64,000 bases of DNA from Chloroflexota bacterium (GCA_005880915.1 VBIW01000034.1:1-64000), one strand, 5' to 3'; positions 24,921 through 34,347 are shown, counted from the stretch's first letter. Numbers and translations: made by a program. Notes: generated by a model not told the origin, from the sequence alone.

Positions 24921-27488
24921 GTGACCGGGAACGAGATCCGCAGACGCTTTCTAGAGCATTTCGCGAGTCGGGAGCATCTGGTCCTGCCAAGCGCGCCGCT
25001 AGTGCCGCAAGGCGACCCGAGCACGCTCTTCATCTCGGCCGGAATGCAGCCGCTTCAGCCCTACTACCTGGGCTTGAGCCAGCCGCCCGCGCCGCGTCTC
25101 GCGAGCGCACAGAAGTGCCTACGCACAGGCGACATCGAGGAGGTGGGCAAGACCGAACGCCACAACACCTTCTTCGAGATGCTGGGCAACTTTGCGCCGA
25201 CGGGCGACTACTTCAAGGAAACGGCAATCCCGCTCGCGTGGGAATTAGTGACAAAGGGCTTCGGCATGCCGGTGGAACGCCTGCGTGCCACGGTGCATCC
25301 ATCCGACGACGATGCGTTCGAGGTCTGGACGACTAAGACTGCGATTCCAGCCCAGCATGTGACGAGGCTCGGCGACAACTGGTGGGGACTTGGACGAGGG
25401 CCGTGCGGACCGGACTCAGAGATCTGGTGGGACCGCGGGCGAGAGGCGGGATGTGGGCAGCCGGACTGCTACCCCGACCACTGCGCGCGCTTCACCGAGT
25501 TCTGGAACCTCGTGTTGCCCCAGTACGACCAGCGCGGGGACCTCTCCGGACCGCCGTCGACCGCCGAGTCGATCCAGCGTGGGATCGCTGACGGAGCGCT
25601 GGTTCCACTCAAGCGGCCCGCGATCGACACCGGGATGGGACTCGAGCGGATCAGCTTCATCCTCCAGGGCAAGACCAACGTGTTCGAGTCAGATGTTCTC
25701 GCGCCGCTGGTCGAGTTCGTGCGCGAAAACTCTACGAAGCCGACGACGCTGTCCGAGCGGATTATCGCGGACCACGTCCGCGCCATGACGTTCTGCGTCG
25801 CGGATGGCGTCGTGCCGTCCAACGAGGGTCGCGGCTACGTTCTGCGGCGCCTCATCCGCCGCGCGGCCTTGCACGGGCGCAATGTCGGCTTGACCGCGAA
25901 GCTTTCGGACGGCGCGCGCCTCGCCGTGTCCATGTTCAAGGATCACTACGGCGAGCTCACGGAGCGCGAGCGCTTGATAGTCGACGCCGTCGACGACGAG
26001 ACCGCCAGGTTCACCCGGACCCTCGAGCAAGGCATGGAGCAGTTTCAGAAGGTCGTGGCCCGCGGCACGAAGATCGTCTCGGGCCCAGATGCCTTTCGCC
26101 TGCACGACACATTTGGGTTTCCCCTCGAGCTGACGCGTGAGCTGGCAGGAGAGCGTGGTCTTCAGATTGACGAGGAAGGATTCAAGTCCGAGATGGCCCT
26201 GCAGCGCGAGCGCTCTCGGCGCACGTCGCCGCATCAATGGGCGTTGGTGAAGGACATTCCGAAATCGCAGTTCACTGGTTACCACGAGCTGACCACTGAA
26301 ACGAAGGTCGTGGCCCTTCGCAGGAATGGCACAAGCCTCGAGAGCGCGCGCGAGGGCGATGAGGTCGTCGTCTTCCTCGTGCGAACGCCCTTCTACGCGG
26401 AGTCCGGTGGCCAAATCGGCGACACCGGAACCATCAAGACGCCGAGCGGCCTGGTGCGTGTCGAGGACACGCAGAAGCCCGTTGAGGGCGCGATCGCGCA
26501 CCTGGGCGTCGTCATCACCGGCGAAATCGTCAATGGCGAGAGAGCGTCCGCTTCCGTCGATGAGAAGCGACGGCGTCAGATCATGCGTCACCACTCCGCC
26601 ACGCATCTGCTGCACAAAGCGCTGCGCGAGACGCTTGGCGAGACCGTGGTGCAAAAGGGTTCGTGGGTTGGCCCTGACCACACGACCTTTGACATCCCGC
26701 TGAATCGCGCCATAACAAGAGAAGAGCTCGGCCGCATCAATCGTCGCGTCATGGAGAAGGTCCGCGCCGCGCTGCCGTTTCACGAAAGCCAGAAGCCGTA
26801 CAAGGAAGCGGTGGCGCAGGGCGCGATGCACCTCTTCGAGGAGAAGTACGGCGACGTCGTCCGCGTCGTGTGCTTCGGCGAGTGGACCTGCGAGCTCTGC
26901 GGGGGCACACACGTGACGAACACCGCCGACATCGGGACGGCGGTCATCGTCTCCGAGTCGAGCATCGGCTCGGGGCTGCGCCGGATTGACATGGTCGTCG
27001 GCGAGGCCGCGGACGATCTGGTGCACAAGGACCGCGATCTGCTCTCCGACCTCGCGAAGTCGTTCAACACGACTCCGGAGCAGCTACCGGAGCGGATCCA
27101 GGCGCTCCGCACCCAGCTGAAAGAGGTCGAAAAGGAGCGTGAGCGCCTGCGGGACCAGCTGCGCGCGGCCCGGGTCGGCGGCACGGACGGGTTCGCTGTC
27201 AAGCACGGCCGGGTCGACTACGTGGCGCAGACCGTCGACGCGACGAGTGACGACGAGCTCAAGGCCTACGCCGACCGCTACCTTGAACGGGTCAAATCGG
27301 GGGTCGTAACCCTTGTCGCCGGAGACAAGTTTGTCATCAAGGTGTCCAATGACCTCGTGCCGCAGATCGATGCCACGCGCCTGAAAGACCTTTTCGGCCG
27401 TGGCGGCGGCCGCCCGAACCTGGTGAGCGGCAAGCTCACCGTCCCCGCAGACGAAGCCTTCAAGCGTCTCGAGCAAGAGCTGAATTGA
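24921..27488 (+). CDS. alaS: Alanyl-tRNA synthetase
   Basis: 855 residues, GTG start. Class II core (EIRRRFLEHFASREH, HNTFFEMLGNFAPTGDYFKE, TGMGLERI), editing domain with HHSATHLLHKAL and CELCGGTHVTNT, and a C-terminal DHHA1-like end (GRGGGRPNLVSGK). Length matches the family. The stop overlaps the start of the following FtsA/PilM-like gene. It begins the alaS-...-ruvX-DUF1292-mltG block also found in Firmicutes, but with two extra genes inserted. Confidence 0.97.
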   Translation: MTGNEIRRRFLEHFASREHLVLPSAPLVPQGDPSTLFISAGMQPLQPYYLGLSQPPAPRLASAQKCLRTGDIEEVGKTERHNTFFEMLGNFAPTGDYFKETAIPLAWELVTKGFGMPVERLRATVHPSDDDAFEVWTTKTAIPAQHVTRLGDNWWGLGRGPCGPDSEIWWDRGREAGCGQPDCYPDHCARFTEFWNLVLPQYDQRGDLSGPPSTAESIQRGIADGALVPLKRPAIDTGMGLERISFILQGKTNVFESDVLAPLVEFVRENSTKPTTLSERIIADHVRAMTFCVADGVVPSNEGRGYVLRRLIRRAALHGRNVGLTAKLSDGARLAVSMFKDHYGELTERERLIVDAVDDETARFTRTLEQGMEQFQKVVARGTKIVSGPDAFRLHDTFGFPLELTRELAGERGLQIDEEGFKSEMALQRERSRRTSPHQWALVKDIPKSQFTGYHELTTETKVVALRRNGTSLESAREGDEVVVFLVRTPFYAESGGQIGDTGTIKTPSGLVRVEDTQKPVEGAIAHLGVVITGEIVNGERASASVDEKRRRQIMRHHSATHLLHKALRETLGETVVQKGSWVGPDHTTFDIPLNRAITREELGRINRRVMEKVRAALPFHESQKPYKEAVAQGAMHLFEEKYGDVVRVVCFGEWTCELCGGTHVTNTADIGTAVIVSESSIGSGLRRIDMVVGEAADDLVHKDRDLLSDLAKSFNTTPEQLPERIQALRTQLKEVEKERERLRDQLRAARVGGTDGFAVKHGRVDYVAQTVDATSDDELKAYADRYLERVKSGVVTLVAGDKFVIKVSNDLVPQIDATRLKDLFGRGGGRPNLVSGKLTVPADEAFKRLEQELN

Positions 27489-28744
27489 CGAAATTCAAAT
27501 TCCTGCGCAAGCGCAGCGACTACTACCGCCACTTCACGGTGCTCGACATCGGGACCGACCTGATCAAGGTCCTGGTCGTACGCCGCGAGGGTCCCGATGG
27601 GGAAGTGCTCGGGGTGGGACGGGAACCCCAGGCTCCGGCCGCCATGTCAGGCGGCGCGATCGCAGACCTCGAGTCGGTCATCCAGTCCTGCAACAGAGCG
27701 CTGGAGTCGGCCGAGGACATGGCGAGGACGGTCCCCGGCCAGGTCGTGGTCGGCATCGCCGGTGAGCTGATCAAGGGGTTTTCCTCCACGATCGCCTACC
27801 CACGGGAGAGCTCGAAGTCGCGAGTCCGGTCGAGCGAGATGTCGACCATGCTCCAGATGGTCCAGCGGCGCGCACTGCGCGAGGCGCAGCACCTCCTGGA
27901 GATGGAGCGCAGCTACGGCCAGCTCGAAGCGCGCCTGGTTCATTCCGCTATCACCAACGTGAGGGTGGACGGCTACCCGGTCACGAACCCGGTCGGCTTC
28001 ACCGGGAAGAACCTCGAGGTCACGGTGTTCAACACGTTTGCGCCGATGACACACATCGACGCGGTGGAGACCGTGGTGCGCGAGCTCGACCTCGAGCTGG
28101 CGGCCGCCGTCGCCCAGCCGTACGCGCTGGCCCGCGCGTGCGCCAACGAGGAGATCTGGGCCGAGGGCGGCCTCTTCGTCGACGTCGGGGGTGGGACCAC
28201 CGACGTGGCGCTCATTCGCGACGGTGGCGTTGAAGGCACGCGAATGTTCAACCTCGGAGGCCGCGCGTTCACGCGCCGCCTCGCGCTGGCGTTCGGCCTG
28301 AGCTATGAGGAGGCCGAGGCGCGGAAGCTTCGCCACTCTGAAGGCTTGCTGTCGGCCGAGCAGCACCGCCAGGTCTCCGAGCTGCTGAGCGCCGACGCGG
28401 AGGTCCTCCTGCAAGGCCTTGCCCTGAGCATCAAAGAGCTCTCGCGCGGCGAGCGCCTGCCCGCCAGCATCTACCTGTGCGGAGGCGGGAGCCTCCTTCC
28501 CGAGCTGACTCTCGAGATGGTCAAGAACAGCTGGGCCGCGGGTCTTCCGTTCCCGCGCGAGCCGCGCGTGCGGCACCTGGTGCCGTCCGACGTGCGCAAC
28601 CTGACCGACTCGACGGGGCAGCTTTCGAGCCCCCAGGACATCGCCCCGATGGGCCTGGCGAACCACGCCTTGCGAACCGAAGCTGAGGAGCGCGACACGG
28701 TGAACACCGTCATGAGACGGGTCCTAAGCGCTATAAAAGTCTGA
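27485..28744 (+). CDS. FtsA/PilM-like actin-fold ATPase
   Basis: 419 residues, TTG start overlapping the alaS stop. Actin-fold phosphate and adenosine motifs are seen: VLDIGTDLIKVLVV, VVGIAGELIKGF, a central SHS2-type segment, GLFVDVGGGTTDVALI and YLCGGGSLLPEL. This is the FtsA/PilM superfamily, whose members recruit membrane partners during division or type IV pilus assembly. The next gene encodes a single-pass membrane protein that could be that partner. No FtsA amphipathic C-terminal helix is obvious, so a PilM-like role is preferred. Confidence 0.82.
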   Translation: MTKFKFLRKRSDYYRHFTVLDIGTDLIKVLVVRREGPDGEVLGVGREPQAPAAMSGGAIADLESVIQSCNRALESAEDMARTVPGQVVVGIAGELIKGFSSTIAYPRESSKSRVRSSEMSTMLQMVQRRALREAQHLLEMERSYGQLEARLVHSAITNVRVDGYPVTNPVGFTGKNLEVTVFNTFAPMTHIDAVETVVRELDLELAAAVAQPYALARACANEEIWAEGGLFVDVGGGTTDVALIRDGGVEGTRMFNLGGRAFTRRLALAFGLSYEEAEARKLRHSEGLLSAEQHRQVSELLSADAEVLLQGLALSIKELSRGERLPASIYLCGGGSLLPELTLEMVKNSWAAGLPFPREPRVRHLVPSDVRNLTDSTGQLSSPQDIAPMGLANHALRTEAEERDTVNTVMRRVLSAIKV

Positions 28745-28772
28745 CCAGAGCCCGAGGAGACAGCTAAACGCC

Positions 28773-30374
28773 ATGGCAACAAACCCGATCTACGTCGAAA
28801 CAGAGGAAGAGATTCCCGAGCTCGTGGAGCGACTTCGCCGCTACCACGGCGAGGACACGATGCTCGTGTTGCCCATGCGCTCGCGCATCGGACAGAGCCG
28901 GTTCAACTTCCAGCTGCTGCGCAACTACTCTGCCCGCCTCGGCAAGAGGGTCACTGTCGTCTGCGACGACCCGGCCGTGCAGAAGATGGCATCGGAGAGC
29001 GGGTTCCCGGTCTTCGGAGCGGTGAGTCCCGACGGAGAGGGCATCGCCTCCGAGCCGGAGGCGCCGGCGCCGATCCGGAAGTGGTGGCAGGGCCGCCGCG
29101 TCACGCCAACCACGCACATCGGCATCGCCGCCCCGACGCGGCTCCTGACCAAGACCGCGACCGAGGTCAAACCCGGGCGCTTCCTTCTCTATGTGACGGC
29201 GGTCACGCTGGTCGTGGTCGGCGTGTTCGCGGCCTTCGTGTTCGTCCCGTCCGCCTCGGTCACGCTGGTCGCGCCACCGGTGGCGTTCAGCGAAAAGGAC
29301 GTCGAGATCGCGGCCCAGCCCGGCAAGCCTCCGATCCACGTCAGGCCCGTGACGGTAAGCAAGGCCAACTCGCAGGGTTTCAAGGTCACGGGCTCGATCG
29401 ACGTCCCTCTCGCGCCTGCGACCGGTGTGGTCGTTTACTCAAACGACTTCAACAAGCCAACCGGCAACTCGCCCGGCATCATGATCTTGTACGGACAGCG
29501 GCTGTTGAACACCAACGGCCTCGAATTCGCGCAGACAAGCGGCAACGTTGTTGTGCCCTGGAGGACGTCAGCCGGCCCGGGCACGGTGCAAGCCAACGTG
29601 ATCGCGGTCAAGCCCGGCTCAACCGGCAACGTGGGCGATCACACGATCACGCAGATCGAGAACAGCCAATTCGACCCGAACAGGCTCACGGTGACCAACC
29701 CCCAGGCGACGGGGAGTGGCACCGACCCGTCCTCCACACCTCAGATGACCGTGGCCGACTTCGACGCCGCCCGCGCCCAGCTCGAGCAGGAGCTCCACCA
29801 GACGATCGCGCAGGAGCTGCAGGCCGGCGGTCAGGCGGGAGAGAAGCTCTCCGAGACCATAATCTTCGGCCCGCCGCAGTTCACCACCGACCACCAGCCC
29901 AACGACAAGGTGCCGAGCTTCACCGGCACGATGACCGTGAGCGGTGAGGGTGACTTCTACACGGACGCCGATGTGGTCCAGGCCTACAAGGCCGACCTGT
30001 CGGTCAAGGTACCCAACGACAAGCAGCTGCTGACCGAGAGCCCGATCGTGGTGTCGTATCGGCTGCTGAGCTCGGCGAAGGGCGGGTACCTGGTCTTCGT
30101 GGGCGGCGCTTCGGCGTACGTCGCGCCCAGGCTCGACGAGGCGAAGATCCGGGCCGCGATCGTCGGCCGGCCCGTGACCCAGGCAAGGTTTTATCTGGGG
30201 AAGCTGCCGGGCCTGCAGTCCGTAGCGATCAAGGAGGAGCCGCTTGCGCTGCCTCTGATGCCACTGCTGGACAAGCGCATCACGTTCCATTACAGGGTCG
30301 AATCGAGCGCCCCTTCGGCCGCAGCCGCGGCGCAAGGGGCGCCGGCATCGCCGTCGCCGAAGCCAAGCCCCTAG
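28773..30374 (+). CDS. Single-pass membrane protein with baseplate J-like extracellular region
   Basis: 533 residues with a GAGGAG ribosome binding site (28753-28758). A cytoplasmic domain (1-130) precedes one membrane helix (137-158: FLLYVTAVTLVVVGVFAAFVF) and a large outside domain rich in beta-type sequence. Proteins of this layout are often labelled baseplate J-like in related genomes (ASVTLVAPP, VPLAPATGVVVYSN, GTVQANVIAVKPGSTGNVG). It ends in a Pro/Ser tail. Paired with the PilM-like ATPase, it may form an envelope-spanning assembly. Function is unknown. Confidence 0.7.
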   Translation: MATNPIYVETEEEIPELVERLRRYHGEDTMLVLPMRSRIGQSRFNFQLLRNYSARLGKRVTVVCDDPAVQKMASESGFPVFGAVSPDGEGIASEPEAPAPIRKWWQGRRVTPTTHIGIAAPTRLLTKTATEVKPGRFLLYVTAVTLVVVGVFAAFVFVPSASVTLVAPPVAFSEKDVEIAAQPGKPPIHVRPVTVSKANSQGFKVTGSIDVPLAPATGVVVYSNDFNKPTGNSPGIMILYGQRLLNTNGLEFAQTSGNVVVPWRTSAGPGTVQANVIAVKPGSTGNVGDHTITQIENSQFDPNRLTVTNPQATGSGTDPSSTPQMTVADFDAARAQLEQELHQTIAQELQAGGQAGEKLSETIIFGPPQFTTDHQPNDKVPSFTGTMTVSGEGDFYTDADVVQAYKADLSVKVPNDKQLLTESPIVVSYRLLSSAKGGYLVFVGGASAYVAPRLDEAKIRAAIVGRPVTQARFYLGKLPGLQSVAIKEEPLALPLMPLLDKRITFHYRVESSAPSAAAAAQGAPASPSPKPSP

Positions 30375-30784
30375 TGCGGGTCCTGGCGGTTGATCCAGGG
30401 TCGAAACGGGTCGGCATCGCGATCAGCGATCCGAGCGGAACGATCGCGCAGGCGCTGACGACAGTCGATGCCGAGCCCGTCGGGACCCTGGTGACCCGAC
30501 TCGCGGAGATTGCAAAGCGAAATGAGGCAGCGCGCATCGTCGTGGGTCTGCCGCGCAGGCTCGACGGCTCCTATGGACCGGAGGCGAAGGCGGCGCGTGC
30601 GCTCGCGGACGCGGTGCGCAAGGCATCTGGCCTGCCGGTCGAGCTGGTCGATGAACGCCTGACCACTGTTGCTGCGGAACGGTCGATGATTGCGGCCGGC
30701 GCCCGCCGCGCGAAGCGTCGTGCAACAGTCGACCGCGTGGCCGCCGCGCTTCTCCTTCAGTCGCATCTCGACCGGAAGCGGTGA
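30374..30784 (+). CDS. ruvX: Putative pre-16S rRNA nuclease RuvX/YqgF
   Basis: 136 residues, GTG start overlapping the previous stop (TAGTG). RNase H-like fold motifs are VLAVDPGSKRVGIAISD, IVVGLPRRLDGSYGPEA and LVDERLTTVAAE. YqgF proteins process the 5' end of 16S rRNA precursors. The following gene overlaps by 4 bases, as in the Firmicutes yrrK-yrzB pair. Confidence 0.93.
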   Translation: MRVLAVDPGSKRVGIAISDPSGTIAQALTTVDAEPVGTLVTRLAEIAKRNEAARIVVGLPRRLDGSYGPEAKAARALADAVRKASGLPVELVDERLTTVAAERSMIAAGARRAKRRATVDRVAAALLLQSHLDRKR

Positions 30785-31002
30785 GCGACGAGATCACCCT
30801 GATCGACGAGTCCGGCGTCGAACGCCGTTTTCGAATGCATGACGCGTTCGACCTGGAAGGCGTGTCGTACTACCTGGTCGAGGACGTCACCGACCCCGAC
30901 CGAGTGCTGCTGCTTCGCGAAGCGGAAAGCGGCCTCGAGACGGTCGACAGCGACGACTTCAAGAAGGTGATGCAAGCGCTCGAAGAGGACAAGGTTGACT
31001 GA
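30781..31002 (+). CDS. DUF1292 (YrzB-like) small protein
   Basis: 73 residues, acidic, with EITLIDESGVERRFRMHDAFDLEGVSYYLVE and a VDSDDFKKVMQALEE tail typical of DUF1292. It is conserved between ruvX and mltG in Gram-positive bacteria. Function is unknown. Confidence 0.85.
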   Translation: MSDEITLIDESGVERRFRMHDAFDLEGVSYYLVEDVTDPDRVLLLREAESGLETVDSDDFKKVMQALEEDKVD

Positions 31003-31015
31003 CGCACTCCCGGGG

Positions 31016-31127
31016 TTCCTTGCATCTTCGCGGCCTAGACGGCCGGGCGCCTTCGGCGCTGAAGCCGGCGTCAAGGGGCCCGGCGCTCACTCGTCGCGCA
31101 TCAACGATGCGCTCCTCGTCGCGCCAC
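31016..31127 (-). repeat. GC-rich hairpin element, family C, copy C1
   Basis: Intergenic stretch with nested inverted repeats (GGCGCCTTCGGCGC; GGGCCC). On minus it resembles the element at 42944-43095, sharing GAGCGCATCG, a GCATGCG/GATGCGCG stretch, GGGCCCC and a GGCCG-CT-GGC-CGAAGAT end. No coding sequence is apparent. Confidence 0.45.
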
Positions 31128-31191
31128 CCTTTCCTTGGCTCCGGCCGTCGATGCCGCGAATCTGTGGCGGAAGTCCGGGACTGCGTCAGTC

Positions 31192-32256
31192 GTGAGCCGG
31201 CTGATCGCCATCGTCGTGATCCTGGCGCTCCTGGGCTTTGGCACGTCTCGGGGGATCGACTGGTGGAACTTCAACGTCAACACGCCGATCTCCAACACGA
31301 GCCACAGCGTCGCGTTCCACGTCGATCCTGGCGAGACCCCCTCGCAGATCGGCACAGAGCTCTACGACCAGAAGCTCATCCGGAACACCATCGCCTGGGA
31401 CATCTACGAACGCGTGACCAACGCAGGGCCAAAGTTTCAGTACGGCGATTTCAAGCTCAACACCAACATGTCGATGGCCCAGATCGCCGCCGCGCTGCAG
31501 CATGGCCGGCCGAATGAAAAGACGATCACCTTCCCGGAGGGGTTTCCGATCCGCTACCAGGCGCAGCTCGTCGAGCAGAAGAAGTTCGGGACGCCGCCCA
31601 ACTACATCAGCGGCGCGGACTATCTGAAGGCCGCGCAGGATGCCGGCTGGGCGTCGCTGTACAGCTTTCTCCCGAAGCAGTCCACCAACGCCGCGTACCC
31701 ATTCGAGGGATTCCTGTTTCCCGACACCTATCTGGTCGACCCCGCGGCTGGGGCGAGGGGCCTGGTCAAGGAGCAGCTCGACCAGTTCAACACCGCCTTC
31801 ACAGCCGAATGGCGCGCCCAGATCGCTCAGGCCACGGCGGCCCGCCCGGCGGAAGACATCCGGTCCATCGTGATCCTCGCCTCGATGGTCGACCGCGAGG
31901 CCAACAACAAGACCGCGACCGACAGGGGCAACGTTTGCAGCGTCTACTACAACCGGCTCGCGATCAACATGCCGCTCGGCGTCGACGCGACCCTGCTCTA
32001 CGGCCTGGGCCGGCTGTCTCCCGAGCCCACCGGCACAGAGCTCGCGATGGACAACCCGTACAACACCCGCAAGCACGCCGGGCTCCCTCCGAGCGCGATC
32101 AGCAACCCCGGCCGAGACGCGCTGAATGCGTGCATCAACCCGCCGAAGACCAGCTACCTCTTCTACTTCACGGACAGGCAGGGCACGACGCACTTCGAGA
32201 CCAACCAGCGCGACTTCGATTCCGACGTGCAGAGATATGGAACCAGCGGAAGTTGA
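31192..32256 (+). CDS. mltG: Endolytic murein transglycosylase MltG (YceG)
   Basis: GTG at 31192 gives MSRLIAIVVILALLGFGT, a clean membrane anchor. A TTG at 31135 would add 19 residues. The 354-residue protein has a LysM-like region (VAFHVDPGETPSQIGTEL), the YceG core LASMVDREANN with the catalytic Glu retained, NRLAINMPLG, GLPPSAISNPGRDALNA and YLFYFTDRQGTTHF. It cleaves nascent glycan strands at the membrane. A family B repeat separates it from aroE. Confidence 0.92.
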   Translation: MSRLIAIVVILALLGFGTSRGIDWWNFNVNTPISNTSHSVAFHVDPGETPSQIGTELYDQKLIRNTIAWDIYERVTNAGPKFQYGDFKLNTNMSMAQIAAALQHGRPNEKTITFPEGFPIRYQAQLVEQKKFGTPPNYISGADYLKAAQDAGWASLYSFLPKQSTNAAYPFEGFLFPDTYLVDPAAGARGLVKEQLDQFNTAFTAEWRAQIAQATAARPAEDIRSIVILASMVDREANNKTATDRGNVCSVYYNRLAINMPLGVDATLLYGLGRLSPEPTGTELAMDNPYNTRKHAGLPPSAISNPGRDALNACINPPKTSYLFYFTDRQGTTHFETNQRDFDSDVQRYGTSGS

Positions 32257-32258
32257 GG

Positions 32259-32349
32259 CACCCTCTCCCCCCAGCGGAGCGATCAGATGGCGCGCGCGTT
32301 GCGCGCGTCCTGGCCGCGCTTGCGCGCAGGGATCAGGGGTGAGGGGCGT
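32259..32349 (+). repeat. Family B hairpin repeat, copy B3 (long form)
   Basis: CCCTCTCCCCCCAGCGGAG, then an inner GGCCGCGCTTGCGCGC block shared with the copy at 45184-45260, then GGGATCAGGGGTGAGGGGCG. The terminal GAGGGG lies 6 bases ahead of the CTG proposed as the aroE start. Confidence 0.75.
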
Positions 32350-32352
32350 CCG

Positions 32353-33126
32353 CTGAGGCTCTTTCTGCTCGGAAGCGGGATCACATACTCACGGAGTCCG
32401 GCCATGCATCAGGCCGCCTTCCGGGCGCTCGAGATGGACTGGACGTACGACCTGATCGACGTGCCGTCCGAAAGGCTCGCGAGCGCGGTCGAGGGGCTGC
32501 GAGCGCAGGACGTGGCCGGCGCGAATGTCACCATCCCTTACAAGCAGGCAGTGATGAACCAGCTCGACACAATCGCACCGGACGCCGTACGCGCCCGCGC
32601 CGTGAACACCATCGTCAATGAGGGTGGCCGGCTGGGCGGCTACAACACCGACATACCCGCAATCCGCGAGGCAGTCGAGCAGGTTGGCGTCGAGCCGCGC
32701 AGCGCAAACGCTGTCATCCTCGGCGTGGGGGGTGCCGCCCGGGCGACCGCTGTGGCGCTGGAGGGGGCGCACATCACCTTCGTGGCGCGCAACCCGCAGG
32801 ACGCTGACGTACCAGGCACGGTCGTCAACTGGTCCGACGCCTCGGTCGCGACCCTGAGCAGGTCGGCGGACCTGCTGGTGAACGCCACGCCGCTAGGCCG
32901 CCGGGAGGAGATGCCGCTGCGGCCGGCCGCGCTGCCGCGGTCGGGCGCCGTGATCGACCTCGTCTACGTCAGCGGAGGCACGCCGCTTGTTCGCAAGGCG
33001 CGCTCGCTTGGCCTAGCCGCAGCGGACGGATGGGAGATCCTGCTCGCCCAGGGCGCAATCTCATTCCTGCTCTGGACGGGTCGCAGCGCGCCGATCGAGG
33101 CGATGCGGGAAACTCTCCAGCCGTGA
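32353..33126 (+). CDS. aroE: Shikimate dehydrogenase
   Basis: Reduces 3-dehydroshikimate with NADPH. Core motifs are LGSGITYSRSPAMH, GANVTIPYK with the catalytic Lys, GYNTD, GVGGAARAT (cofactor loop) and NATPLG. The conserved N-terminus begins at RLFLLGSG. The only initiators upstream in frame (ATG 32287, TTG 32299) lie inside a family B repeat and would add a non-homologous Arg-rich leader. CTG at 32353 with GAGGGG six bases upstream gives a standard 257-residue enzyme. The start is therefore uncertain. The stop overlaps the prepilin peptidase start (GTGA). Confidence 0.9.
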   Translation: MRLFLLGSGITYSRSPAMHQAAFRALEMDWTYDLIDVPSERLASAVEGLRAQDVAGANVTIPYKQAVMNQLDTIAPDAVRARAVNTIVNEGGRLGGYNTDIPAIREAVEQVGVEPRSANAVILGVGGAARATAVALEGAHITFVARNPQDADVPGTVVNWSDASVATLSRSADLLVNATPLGRREEMPLRPAALPRSGAVIDLVYVSGGTPLVRKARSLGLAAADGWEILLAQGAISFLLWTGRSAPIEAMRETLQP

Positions 33127-33782
33127 GCTCATACCTGATCGCGGCCTTGTGGGCGGTCGTCGGCGGGGCCGCGGGCTGGGGCGCCAGGTGGGGCTCGCTC
33201 AAGCTCGCGAAGCTCGAAGAGCTCGAGTCAGGCCACAAGTGGTGGCAGGAATACGGTCCGCCGGTGCTGGCCGCCGTCGTGTTCGGCGTTTACGCCTTGC
33301 AGATCAGCCCGTTCCCGCTCCTCCTGGTGCGCAGCATCTTCGGCCTGGTCCTGGTGCAGGTGATCTTCTTCGACTTCGAGCATCACCTGATCCTCGACCG
33401 CGTCATGTTCCCTGCCATGGCGCTGGCCCTCCTGGTCAGCCTTTCTGCGCTGGTCGGTGGGCTGGGACTGTGGCACCAGGCGTGGTGGGCCGGCCTCGCG
33501 ACTGGGCTGGGCGCCGGCCTTTTGTTTGTTCTCCTCGCCCTGGTCGGTTCGGCGATCTTCAAGGCCGAGGCGCTCGGCTTCGGCGACGTCAAGCTGGCCG
33601 CGTTCATGGGCCTCCTGCTCGGCTGGCCGTACACCGTGACCGCCATGTTCTACGGAGTGCTGCTCGCGGCGATCGGCGCCATCGCCTTCATCGTCACGCA
33701 CCGCTCGCTGAAAGGCACGATCGCCTACGGGCCATATCTGTCGGCGGGAGCCCTACTGATGCTGCTTCAGCCTCTCAATTGA
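33123..33782 (+). CDS. Type IV prepilin peptidase (A24 family, no methylase domain)
   Basis: GTG at 33123 overlaps the aroE stop and gives 219 residues with about six membrane helices. The aspartic protease motifs are FFDFEHHLILD (Asp84) and LGFGDVKLA (catalytic Asp in GxGD). The N-terminal Cys-rich methyltransferase domain of PilD is absent, as in CpaA/TadV-type enzymes. It could mature the TadE-like pseudopilins encoded at 9-13 kb, although it sits in an aro/housekeeping operon about 20 kb away. Confidence 0.87.
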   Translation: MSSYLIAALWAVVGGAAGWGARWGSLKLAKLEELESGHKWWQEYGPPVLAAVVFGVYALQISPFPLLLVRSIFGLVLVQVIFFDFEHHLILDRVMFPAMALALLVSLSALVGGLGLWHQAWWAGLATGLGAGLLFVLLALVGSAIFKAEALGFGDVKLAAFMGLLLGWPYTVTAMFYGVLLAAIGAIAFIVTHRSLKGTIAYGPYLSAGALLMLLQPLN

Positions 33783-33798
33783 TGCAGAATCATCGCCC

Positions 33799-34344
33799 AT
33801 GAGCAAGCTCCTCCCCGGCGAGAACCTCGTCCTCAAAGATCACCCGCACTGGATCACGCTCATCAAGAGCCTGATCGTGCCGGTGGTGCTCCTGATCGTC
33901 GTCGCCGTCGCCGACTTCACCATCCTCGGTCCCGACTACGGCTTCTACACGCCGAACCTCCGCAAGGTCTTGAGCGTGCTGGTCATCGCGATTGCCGTCG
34001 TGTGGTTCGTCGTGGTGTGGATCCGCTGGCAGTCGATCACGTACACGCTGACCGACCAGCGCATAAAGATCGAGAGCGGAGTCTTTGGCCGCCAGGAAAA
34101 AGTGATCCCGATCGACCGCGTGCAAGACTGCACCACCAAGCAGTCGGTGATCGGCCGGATCTTCGGCTATGGACGGGTAGAGGTCGACGCCGCGGGCGCG
34201 CAGGGCGCCGAAATCCTCGACCATCTGCCGAAACCCGGAGACTTCCGGGACCAGGTTTTCACGCTCTCGGAGAAGCGGCGCGGCGGCGGTACGCCGGCGG
34301 CGCCTCCGCCGACGGCTGTTCCGGCCAATCCCAGCGGCCTGTAA
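33799..34344 (+). CDS. Membrane PH-domain protein (bPH2/YdbS-like)
   Basis: 181 residues. Two membrane helices (LIVPVVLLIVVAVADFTIL; VLVIAIAVVWFVVVWIRW) are followed by a bacterial PH domain (YTLTDQRIKIESGVFGRQEKVIPIDRVQDCTTKQSVIGRIFGYG). A Gly/Pro/Ala-rich tail ends it. The cellular role of this family is poorly known. A CAGAAT box shortly ahead of the ATG may be a leaderless promoter. Confidence 0.85.
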   Translation: MSKLLPGENLVLKDHPHWITLIKSLIVPVVLLIVVAVADFTILGPDYGFYTPNLRKVLSVLVIAIAVVWFVVVWIRWQSITYTLTDQRIKIESGVFGRQEKVIPIDRVQDCTTKQSVIGRIFGYGRVEVDAAGAQGAEILDHLPKPGDFRDQVFTLSEKRRGGGTPAAPPPTAVPANPSGL

Positions 34345-34347
34345 GCG

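Noticed and set aside
31864..31920. MltG active-site variant (VDREA instead of VEKET)
   Set aside because: The second Glu, matching the catalytic Glu of E. coli MltG (residue 218), is retained, so activity is expected.
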